A stretch of 64,000 nt of DNA. Source: Pyrocephalus nanus (Eukaryota; Chordata; Aves; Passeriformes; Tyrannidae). The translations under genes were made by a program, and so were the position numbers. The notes beneath the pieces were generated by a model. That model worked only from the letters and a program-made list of their open reading frames with translations, searched no databases and was not told where the DNA came from. Shown here in pieces: positions 38,985-47,310 of this stretch. The stretch is taken from assembly GCA_038380795.1 (NCBI GenBank), contig CM076261.1:6454556-6518555 (forward strand), given 5' to 3'. Numbering within the stretch: position 1 is the first letter of the stretch; each line of letters begins with the position of its first letter.

Positions 38985-39240
38985 TGTCTAACCTATTTTT
39001 AAATGTCACCACTAGTGGAGACTGCAATGCTTCCCCAGGCATTCTGTTCTAGTAATTCATTATTAAACCCTTTAAAAGGTTTTCTTTTTCTAATGTAAAT
39101 GTTTACTGCTGTAATTTAAGCTCATTGCTTCTTGCACTCTTCATAGCAGACCTAGAGAAAATTTACTTTCTTCACGTTTTACACCTTTGAACTCTTATCG
39201 CAACAGATCTTTTTTGTACAGTTTTATAAACTCCAATTTA
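38985..39240 (-). repeat. Ancient CR1/L3-like LINE remnant, minus strand
   Basis: The plus strand reads 'tgtctaacctatttttaaat', then 'ggagactgcaatgcttcccc', then 'taatttaagctcattgcttc'. This is the reverse-complement order of an old amniote CR1 3' region. It is strongly diverged, older than the copies at 17.8 or 58.5 kb. Confidence 0.65.
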
Positions 39241-39564
39241 ATCTAGGAAAAAGTGAAGACAATTTTAGATAAAAAAACATAGCACAACCAATATTTTTAG
39301 AAAAAAAAAGTAGATCCTATTTTGGACCTACTATCTTTATCTCTATGATCATATACAGTTAAACATTTTAACAATGGTCATTTATCATGTTCCTCAAGAG
39401 AACCAATAAAATGCAATGAATACACATCCTCTGATGTTGCACAGGTACAAAATGTATAGTTTGTTTACAAACTAATATTACTGAATGTAAAATGACATAA
39501 CATTTTAAAAAAATATATTGGTAAAGGTCCAAAGTTTACATTTTCTAAAATATTAAGTTCATGT

Positions 39565-39570
39565 TTTATT
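39565..39570 (-). terminator. ZBTB14: Candidate ZBTB14 poly(A) signal AATAAA
   Basis: This is the first canonical AATAAA on the minus strand beyond the ZBTB14 stop, about 1.69 kb downstream. A U-rich stretch follows within 60 nt. The implied 3'UTR length is plausible for this gene. A second hexamer near 38.82 kb could serve as an alternative site. Confidence 0.4.
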
Positions 39571-41262
39571 TACAGACCAGCATTCAAACAATTACTGGCA
39601 TTTTAAGATAACTGTTTAACCTGATGAGTACATGAATAAAATGAAGCTGTAAAAAAAAAAAAACAACTCAACCAAACAAAAAAACCCCAATAACAGAAGT
39701 TCCATATAACAGTTCCAAAAACACTTTTTAAATTTCTTTTCAGAAAAGCAAGATGTGATGTACCACACAGTAACTTACCAGAAACTGATCTAACACTTCC
39801 ATAACCTATAGGTATTGCAAGTGACCAATGTTACTACAATGTGCCCAAGAGTATGTTTTTTTTGCCCATTCCAACTTCAAATGAAGTTTTCACAACAGTT
39901 GTAGTATTTACAAATTTAAAATAGAAGCTTGATATCCCTTTGGATTACCATTACCACTGTTTTCATGTCTTCTCTTGCTGACTACACACAGGAGACTGCA
40001 ATCCAAAGACAACCTATTTTGTTGACTCTGTGAGTTAACTATTAAATTAGCAGCATGTACGCCAGCTTGTCTTAAAAAAAAATAGGCAAGACTAAGCAAC
40101 CAACTAATAGCGAACACTCACTCTGGATCAATTACAACTGAATTCACTCACTGAAGTGTCTCTCTTGCTGAGAGGTGGTGAGTCAGAAGGTGGAAGTTTT
40201 TAAATTTGAACGGGACCTATGAGCTGGTATGACAAGCCATGACACGATCCCCAGCTGAACACTGTGGGCAGGTATGTGATAGCCTATGGCTGTGCTCTGC
40301 AACTCCAGGAGTCTGGCAGTGACAGGTCACTTGCCAGTGCAGCTAAACCTCCTGTGCTCCCAGAAACACTCCTTTGCCCTCACTGTGCTATGTTAGGTGA
40401 ACTGAAAGCTGCATAATAAAAACCACAGCCTCAGGCTGTATTAGCTTTAACTGATTTCTACTGGATTTGAGTAAGGAGCATATCTCATCCATGCTGCACC
40501 CTTTTTCCTTTGTGGCCCGGTCCCATCCCCAGGGCCCTGTATAAGAGTGAACATAAAAACAAATGAGGCAGATTTTTTTACCCAGTGAAGGGGTTGGTGA
40601 ATGCCATGACACTGCTGCTTTGCCAGCCAGAATCACTGTGAATAATGCAATTTTTTCAAGAAATCAAGTATTTCATCAAACTTGCCACCTTGATTAAAAT
40701 AGAGGGTATCTGGGGGAATGGATTAAGAAGCAAATTCATTTTGATCACCATCCCCCTTGCACTCTATTGTACCTACCTAGATTAAGTGAAAAAAGGAGGA
40801 ATTAAAAAGCTTAGGTAATCAATGTCTGCTTCTCAAAAAATTGTAACACCTTCAGAATTAAGTATTTCCTTTCCACGTTTGTGATTTTTGAGATTTCAGC
40901 GTTTTCAAACTTATTGATTCTCACTGATTGCAATGTTTATGTTGTACGCAGTATTCCGTACTGAACGGAATAAGTATCAGCCAGTAATGATCTCTGTTTT
41001 ATAGAGAACTTGATCACATTCTCATATTAAAGCAGGTATTAGTGCATTATACTGCTAATGACAACAAAACTGCTTCACATTCTAAGAATACCCATCTCTG
41101 AAATGCTGTAAAATACCTAACCAAGCGATGCTATGTATTCCTATGTAACATTCAATCCTCTAAAAATATGCTTTCTTGACAAAATTCTCAGTCTAAATGT
41201 ATATCCACAATAGATTTTGTTCATTTCTTATATTATTTCTGATAAAGTTTCTGTTTTAGTTT
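39571..41262 (-). other. ZBTB14: Probable 3'UTR of ZBTB14
   Basis: Contiguous with the terminal coding exon and lacking any splice-site pair or other gene. Short frames on either strand are chance. The distal limit rests on the tentative poly(A) signal. Confidence 0.5.
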
Positions 41263-42606
41263 TTAACTACAAGCTATAGTTTCTAATTGCTGCTCTGCTT
41301 CTGCAGCCATGGCTGCTGCCTGTAACTGTTCTGTTTCACTCTGGATGGAATTGGCTGTAGTAACTTGTTTTCTTTCACTGTGCATATTGTTCTCATGCCT
41401 TTTTAGGTCAGAAGCCTTAGCAAACGCTTTAGTGCAGGAACTGCAGACAAAAGGTTTCTCTCCTCGGTGTCTTCTTTCATGGTCCTTGAGATGGGACTTG
41501 TGCTTGAAAGCCTTATCACACATATGGCATGCAAATGGCCTCTCGTTACTGTGAACTCTTTCATGCTTTTTCAGATCTGGTGCACGAATAAAAGACTTTC
41601 CACACACCTCGCAACTGTAAGGCTTGTAACCTGTGTGTATTTTCAAGTGCTCTTTCAAATGAGCTTGTGTGGTAAAGCCCTTTGTACACATTTCACAAAC
41701 AAACGGCCTATCAGCAGTGTGTAACTTTTCATGTTTCCTCAATCGCGCTTCATCAGAAAAGGTCTTGCCACAAGCCTGACATACAATATGTTCCCTGTGA
41801 CCATAAAGTAAGTACTCAAACTTCATATCCCCAGCTGCCGTGGTCCAGCCTGGTGTCTGTTCATCTTTCACTTCACTTATGCCATCGTTAAATGTCAAAG
41901 CCTGAGGGGTCTGAGATCCTAAGTCTTTAGATTCAGTTGTTTCCATAGGCTCTACTTCTTGGCCATAGCAGTTTACTTTTCGAACTTCTTCACTTCCCAA
42001 CTCTTTCAGAATTGCCTCTTGCACTCTCAGGGTAGTAGTTGGTGACTTTCCATCTTCCTGACTTGGGGGAGTTCCTTCCACTGTCACATCTGATGGACTA
42101 TCATCATGATCTCCAATTTCTTCCACCTCATCATCTTGTGTATCATTGGGTTCTCCCATAGGACGGTTTATTTTTAGACAGTACTTGCTCTTGGACTGTG
42201 TGTTGTCTTCAGGACTAGAAACATCACGTTTTTGAGAGCAGAGTTTATCAAGAAATCGAATACCGAGGATCTGGCCTGAAGACATCATCAAATTTACATC
42301 CTCTTTCTTAACAGATATCTTTGCAGTATACATGTAATTGAGAACTTCCTCAAAAATATCAGAACGAAGAAAATCTATTTCTATTACTGATGAACTATCA
42401 ACTTCCAGTTTCTTGAAAAGCTTTTTGAAGTAGGTACTGCAGGCAGCAAGCACACACCTATGGGCTCTGAACTTAACATCTTCAACCACAATAGCTATGT
42501 CACAAAATTCTCCTTCCAAACGTTGTTCATTCAATGTTTTCAGGAACACAGTTTTGTGATCGTCGTCATTATATTTAATGGTTTCAGACATACTGATGAA
42601 AAACTC
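41263..42606 (-). CDS. ZBTB14: ZBTB14 (ZF5), BTB/zinc-finger transcription factor, main coding exon
   Basis: This exon carries residues 2-448 of ZBTB14 and the TAA stop at 41265-41263. The sequence matches vertebrate ZBTB14 nearly end to end (human 449 residues, from memory). An N-terminal BTB/POZ domain (about residues 20-125) mediates dimerisation and co-repressor contact. A central acidic, Ser/Pro-rich linker follows (about 130-270). Five C2H2 fingers lie at about 275-297, 303-325, 331-353, 359-381 and 387-410, all with intact Cys and His. The tail is Gln/Ala/Glu-rich and ends ETIACS. ZBTB14 is a nuclear repressor (less often activator) that binds GC-rich promoters, first described on MYC. 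The acceptor 'ttattttatag|GAG' lies just upstream. The internal ATG at 42591 (MSETIKY) is the first ATG inside this exon, but splicing to the preceding exon adds MEFFIS in frame. The intact frame argues strongly for a functional gene. Confidence 0.99.
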   Translation of the reverse strand, partial: EFFISMSETIKYNDDDHKTVFLKTLNEQRLEGEFCDIAIVVEDVKFRAHRCVLAACSTYFKKLFKKLEVDSSSVIEIDFLRSDIFEEVLNYMYTAKISVKKEDVNLMMSSGQILGIRFLDKLCSQKRDVSSPEDNTQSKSKYCLKINRPMGEPNDTQDDEVEEIGDHDDSPSDVTVEGTPPSQEDGKSPTTTLRVQEAILKELGSEEVRKVNCYGQEVEPMETTESKDLGSQTPQALTFNDGISEVKDEQTPGWTTAAGDMKFEYLLYGHREHIVCQACGKTFSDEARLRKHEKLHTADRPFVCEMCTKGFTTQAHLKEHLKIHTGYKPYSCEVCGKSFIRAPDLKKHERVHSNERPFACHMCDKAFKHKSHLKDHERRHRGEKPFVCSSCTKAFAKASDLKRHENNMHSERKQVTTANSIQSETEQLQAAAMAAEAEQQLETIACS

Positions 42607-43006
42607 CTATAAAATAACAAGGGAAAGCTTTGTAATTTTTATGAAGCAGTCTGAGTCATAAAATCCCAACAAAACCATTTACATACTAAAAAAAAGTCAA
42701 ATAATTTTTTTCTTAATATGATCAGACAAAGCTTTTAGATTACATAAGCATTACTCTGAATCTTATTTTAAAATTGTGAATACATAAAGATCTTTCCCTT
42801 TCATTTTACAATTATTCAGTTTTATTTATTGATTCAGTTATACAAAACTGGAAACCTTCTCTGTGAAGTTGTAATTCTCAGTAAATGTATGATCCAACTT
42901 CTAAGTAATTCTTACAGCTAAAGCAAACGTTAATACTAAAAATGTGTAAGAAATACTCTGTGTCAGCACAACAAACTAAATGTGAAATATCAAATACAAG
43001 ACTTAC

Positions 43007-43087
43007 CATGAACAACGCGGGAAGTTTTCTGAGCAAGTGATTATTAAATATTTGACAGATTAGCCCTCAGACTGGGCCACTTTCAGT
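43007..43087 (-). CDS. ZBTB14: ZBTB14 short exon: 5'UTR ending in the start codon
   Basis: This 81-nt exon is bounded on the minus strand by acceptor 'ttcctgtctttcag|ACTG' and donor 'GTTCATG|gtaagt', both strong. Its last three bases (43009-43007) are ATG. Removing the 400-nt intron (43006-42607) gives ATG-GAG-TTT-TTC-ATC-AGT-ATG, so the protein begins MEFFISMSETIKY, the known vertebrate ZBTB14 N-terminus. Only three bases of the exon are coding; the other 78 are 5'UTR with no other ATG. The context of this ATG is poor (T at -3) while the second ATG has A at -3, so leaky scanning could yield a form six residues shorter. Confidence 0.9.
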
Positions 43088-44995
43088 CTGAAAGACAGGA
43101 AGGTAATAACATTTCAAGAAATTATAAGATCTATTCAAAAATTATTTTCAATTTGTGAGTTAAAACATGGCACTTTCAATTATTTTATGTTAGACAAAAT
43201 GCACTGTTAAACTACTCAGTTATTTTTCAGTGGTACTACAGTTCTACTTGATAAACTGATCTGATAGCATTGTTGATATAAATCATGTGTTTACTTTCCT
43301 CTGGCTACTGCATTTCCCTGGCTCCACTTTCCTGCTACTTACTTTGCACTACATCTAAAAGTCTGAAAAACCTCCACAGGAATCACTACAGTCAATCCAG
43401 TAACCAACCCATCAAGAAGGTGATTAGTCTCCTGCTGAACCAGAGATCTGAACAAGCCTAGTAGATGTTCTGGCAAGCAGACTGGGCATCCCAAAGGACA
43501 GCAGACTGTGCTATGGGTGGATGAGCCTCAAGGACCAGGGAAAGAGATACCAAGTGTGCCAGATCTCCAAACAATGGAGATACCTGAAGAGCAGAAGGAT
43601 AATACAAGACACATAATTCAAATTATTCAATCCTAATTGCTGGCATGTAATTGTGACAGAAGATGGAAATATAACAGAAAGGAGGGAAATTTAATAATGG
43701 TTCAGAACAAATCTTCCATCACCTGGCACAGAGCTGCTGAGAACTTCTTTCCTATATTCTATGACATTCTACAACAGGCATGATGACAGGAAGGCAACTT
43801 CCACTTGGGAAGACCAAAATTCTTTTCTTAGTCCTAAATAATCTGATGTTAAGATAGCCAGATAGGGATCACATAAATATTTGAAATACACAAAACAAAA
43901 CAAAACAAACCACTCCTGTGTATTTTTCTGGGCTGTCTGAGTCTGCTGGCCCAGGAAAACATATCAATCCAGCACCGAAGAGGGCAGGACAACCAACATT
44001 TCAAGAGGATATGTTTAGAGCTCCTTGCAAACTGGGAAAAATGCTTTTTCTTCAAACAAGTAGCAAAACGTCACTGCTAATAATCTAGCAGCAATTGCAC
44101 CCTGTTCTGTTAAACAATATGCAATTTTGCTGCTGTTCTGTTGACGCTTTCTAAGGGAGAATCAATTATTGAGGTAATCGTCTGAATTTTAATTCTGATT
44201 TATTCCTTCACACACTTTTTACACAGCCGCTACCACCGCCGGGACGTGGGGAGGTGTGTCCTGGAGGCTGTGCCTGCTCGGGACGCGCTCAGTGCCTGCC
44301 CACGCCGGCTCCCGCGGCGGCCGTGCCCGTGGCCGCGGAGGCGCACGCCCGCTCCACGCACCCGCCGGCGGGGACGCGGCGCGGGCGGGTTCCCGGCGGG
44401 GACCAGCCCAGCTCCTGCCGTGCCGCCCGCGCTCCCGCACCGGCGTCGGGGGCGCCCGCGAGCGGCAGCCGCTGCTCTCCGGAGCGAGCCCGGCGCTCCC
44501 GCCGCGCCTCCTCACGGGGCTGCGCAAGGACGGCGCCCCGCTCGCTCCGTCCCTCCCTTCGTCCCTCCCTCCCTCCAACGGCTCCCGCCGCCAGGATGCG
44601 GCCGCGCGCCCCTTTGTTGCGGTGCCGGCTGCAGCGCGCAGGGCCCGCGCGCCACAGCGCATCCATCGCTGGATGCGTCCTCCTCTTCCTCCGCCTCCTC
44701 CTCCTCCTTCTTGTCTCCCTCTCCCTCCCATCTCCTGCGGGAGGCAGGCGCGCGACGGCTCCGGGGCGGTGGGCGCGCCCGCGGCGCCGCCATCTCACCC
44801 AGCGCGCGCTGCCGGGGCTGTAACGGCGGCGGCCGCGAGCGGGGGAGGGAGGGGAGGGAGGAGGAGGAGGCGGAGGGAGGGAGGGAGGGAAGGAGAGGGT
44901 GCGCGAGGAAGAGCGCGCGCGCGCAGCGCGGCGCCGGCCCGGCCGCCGCGCGGGAGCGGCGCGGGGGGGGGCACGGGGAGAGGGCTCGCGCTTAC
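43088..44995 (-). other. ZBTB14: ZBTB14 5'UTR intron
   Basis: The 1.9-kb interval runs from donor 'GGCGGCAG|gtaagc' in the CpG island (44995) to the acceptor at 43088. It holds no recognisable coding sequence or repeat apart from a short CAAAA tract near 43.9 kb. The first-exon join is inferred from splice signals only; other donors in the island are possible. Confidence 0.6.
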
Positions 44996-45228
44996 CTGCC
45001 GCCCGCGCGCGCGCGCGGAGCCGCGCTTCCCGGGGGAGCGCGGGGGGGCTCTCCTGCCGCCGCCGCCGCCGCGCGGGAGGGGCACGGGGAAAAGGGAAGG
45101 GAAGGAGGGAGGGAATGGGGGGGGGGGAATTTGGGGAGGGGGCTTCGGGGGGGGGGGGGCCTGTGCGCGTCTCTCCGGCCGTCACCGCCGCCTCCTGCAC
45201 GAGCACTCCAGTGCGCGCGCGCGCGCGC
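44913..45228. promoter_or_regulatory. Three alternating (GC)n runs, possible ZF5 sites
   Basis: Uninterrupted GC alternations lie at 44913-44924, about 45004-45017 and 45213-45228. The published ZF5/ZBTB14 binding preference is GSGCGCGR-like, so each run offers several overlapping matches. Such runs can also adopt Z-DNA. Occupancy is not demonstrated. Confidence 0.45.
45117..45159 (+). other. G-quadruplex-forming motif in ZBTB14 promoter
   Basis: The plus strand has G runs of 11, 4, 5 and 13 separated by short loops (AATTT, A, CTTC), a textbook intramolecular G4 pattern. For ZBTB14 this is the template strand, just upstream of the predicted 5'UTR donor. Confidence 0.7.
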
Positions 45229-45644
45229 CGGGGGCGGGGGGGGTGGGGGTGCGTGCATGCGCGGTGCGAGCAGAGGGCGCGCCCGTGCCCGGGGAGCGCG
45301 GAGGAGGAGGCGGGCGCGGGGGCCGCGGCGCGCCGGCCCCCACCACCCTCCTCTCCCACCCCTGGGGGGCGCGCACCGCGGGGGCGCGCGGGGCGCAGCC
45401 GTTCCCGCCCCGCTGCGGGCACCCGCCCCGCCGCGCCTGCGCCCGCCGCGTGTGCGAGCCCGGGGCGCGGGCACCGCCTCCCCGCCCCGGCAGGCGGCGC
45501 ACGGCCGCGAGCGCGGCGCGGGCTCGGCCCCGAGCGGGAGCGGCGCGGGCGGTGGGCGGTGCTCGGGGGCGCGCCCGCGCGTCACCGCCGAGGGGCGGCG
45601 GGGTGGGAGCGGGAGAGGCGGCGGGAGCGGGAGGTAGATGAACT

Positions 45645-45653
45645 TCAAGGTCA
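45645..45653 (+). promoter_or_regulatory. Perfect ERR/SF-1-type element TCAAGGTCA
   Basis: The nonamer TCAAGGTCA is the consensus extended half-site for monomeric nuclear receptors (ERR, NR5A). It sits at the outer edge of the ZBTB14 CpG island. A nine-base match has some chance probability, so function is only suggested. Confidence 0.4.
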
Positions 45654-45655
45654 CT

Positions 45656-46204
45656 TCCCACCCAAAGCAGTCGACGATTCTATGAAATCTGTTAAGTATT
45701 TCTGAATCCTGTACAAGAATCCTCTCCAGTGTGCAAGGAGCTTCCCTTTTACAGTTTCACAGCCTGCTAATTCTTTCTTCGACAGTGCCTAAAACACTCC
45801 TGCAATAAACTTGGTCACCTCCTGAGAAACAAGTAGCTGCTGTTTTATCGCGATGACCAGAAAATGATGCCATTTCGTTACACTCTCTCTTCCTGCTCTA
45901 TCTGCACAGTTCCTGGTGCGGCATGGACATGCCTAATTTCTAGAGCCAGGTTCTGATGTAATGTAAGTAATCACAGTTAAACTACTAGTGGCCAAAAAAA
46001 TAGGATCTTATGAAAGGTATGGCTATCAATTTTTTTTAATCACCAATTGTCCGTGTCATAAGCTACTCCTGAATGTGTGTTTCTGCCTGTTTAATTGTAT
46101 CATTAGTAGCTCCCACTGAGGTACTAAAGCAGAGGAAGCATATGTTCAATATCCAGACTAGGTAACTTTGTATTGTGGAGAAGAAAAAATTAAGCATTGT
46201 TACT
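45656..46204. other. Spacer between ZBTB14 promoter and ERV LTR, no gene seen
   Basis: About 550 bp of ordinary AT-rich sequence with no open frame or repeat recognised. Confidence 0.6.
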
Positions 46205-47310
46205 GTCTAATTGGCTGGATGTCTGGTGCCCACCGAAGCTACTCTATCACTCTCCTCCTCATCTGGAAAGGGGAGAGAAAATATATTGAATGGCTCGTAG
46301 GCCTAGACAAGGGCAGGGAGTGATCACTCACCAATTACTGTCACAGGCAAAACAGACTCAACTTGGGGAAATTATTTTAATTTGTTATCAATCAAGTCAG
46401 AGCAGGGTAATAAGAAATAAAAGCTAAACCTTAAAGCACCTTCCCCCCACCCCTCCCTTCTTCACATGCTTAACTTCACTCACAAATTCTCTCCCTTCTG
46501 CTCCCTGCCAGCAGCACAGGGGAGTAGGGAATGGGGGTTGTGGGCAATTTATCATACGCTGTCTCTGCTGCTCCTTCCTCCTCAGGGATAGGACTCCTGA
46601 CACTCTTCCCGTGCATGGGATCCCTCCCACAGGAGACAGCCCTCCATGAACTTCTCCAACATGAGTCCTTTCCACAGGCTAAGTTCTTTGCAAAGTGCTC
46701 CAGAGCGGGACCCTTCCATGGGGTGCAGTCCTTCAGGCACAGATACTCCAATATGAATCCTCCACAGGGTCACAAGTCCTGCCAGCAAACCTGCTCCAAC
46801 ATGGGTTCCTCTCTGCATGGCCCCACAATTCCTGCCAAGAGCCTGCTTCAGCATGGGCTTCCCACAAGGTCACAGCCTCCCTTGGGCTTCCACTTGCTCT
46901 AGTGTGGGTTTCTCCGTGGGCTGCAAGTGGATCACTGCTCCACCATGGACCTCCATGGGCTGCAGGGGGACAGCCTGATTCACCATGGGCTACAGGGGAA
47001 TCTCAGCTCCAGTGTCAGAAGGACCTTCTTCCCCTCTTTCTTCACTGACCTTGGTGTCCACATGGCTGCTTCTTTCACATATTCTTCCCCCGTCTCTTCT
47101 GTTTCATATTTTCCACCCCATTCTTAATTATATTATTCCCAGAGGCACTACCACCATCGCTGATGGGCTCATCCTTGGCCAGCAGTGGGTCTGTTGGAGT
47201 TTTCTGGTATTGGCTCTGTCAGACACAGGGGAAGCTTCTGACAGCTTCTTATGAAAGCCACCCTTATATCCCCTCCACCATCAAAACCTTGCCACACAAA
47301 CCTAGATTTT
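46205..47310 (-). mobile_element. Avian endogenous-retrovirus LTR (solo), ERVL-like
   Basis: The segment matches, from memory, a common bird ERV LTR in reverse complement. Landmarks on the plus strand are 'ggctggatgtctggtgccca' (46212), 'caccaattactgtcacaggc', 'cttccccccacccctccctt', the tandem 'ctccaacatggg...' units (46654-47010), 'ctgatgggctcatccttggc' and 'tgtcagacacaggggaagct'. No gag, pol or env sequence is adjacent, so it is a solo or isolated LTR. Many CpG sites have decayed, indicating age. The overlapping frames of 60-123 codons are LTR noise. Exact ends and target-site duplication could not be fixed by eye; the family name is tentative. Confidence 0.8.

Larger units (their letters stand above)
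25966..39564. other. Intergenic region between AKAIN1 and ZBTB14, no supported gene
   Basis: About 13.6 kb of AT-rich DNA lying upstream of AKAIN1 and downstream of ZBTB14. It has several GTTT/AAAC tracts, an ancient CR1 remnant at 39 kb, and traces of old archosaur repeats at 36.5 and 38.4 kb. Only an exon-like block at 34.8-35.03 kb deserves separate mention. In human a long non-coding RNA gene (LINC00667) lies near this position; I see no sequence evidence for an avian counterpart. Confidence 0.6.
44225..45655 (-). promoter_or_regulatory. ZBTB14: CpG-island promoter and first exon of ZBTB14
   Basis: About 1.4 kb of very GC- and CpG-rich DNA with abrupt edges against AT-rich flanks. It sits directly upstream of the short start-codon exon and contains the 5'UTR splice donor 'GGGCGGCAG|gtaagcgcg' at 44996-44995. 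The minus-strand start site should lie above 44996, probably between 45.0 and 45.5 kb. No TATA box is evident, as usual for a housekeeping-type island. It also includes GGGA repeats (about 44846-44898), alternating GC runs, a G-quadruplex motif and an NRF1-like core at 45254-45264. Divergent plus-strand transcription is possible but no plus-strand exon is recognised. Frames of more than 400 codons on both strands reflect absence of stops in GC-rich DNA, not genes. Confidence 0.88.

Noticed and set aside
44246..45705. Very long open frames (up to 463 codons) on both strands in the CpG island
   Set aside because: Extremely GC-rich DNA lacks stop codons in every frame. The translations are Arg/Pro/Gly/Ala low-complexity, overlap in several frames on both strands, and match no family.
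46424..47254. Frames of 66-123 codons on both strands
   Set aside because: They lie entirely within the ERV LTR and reflect its tandem units.
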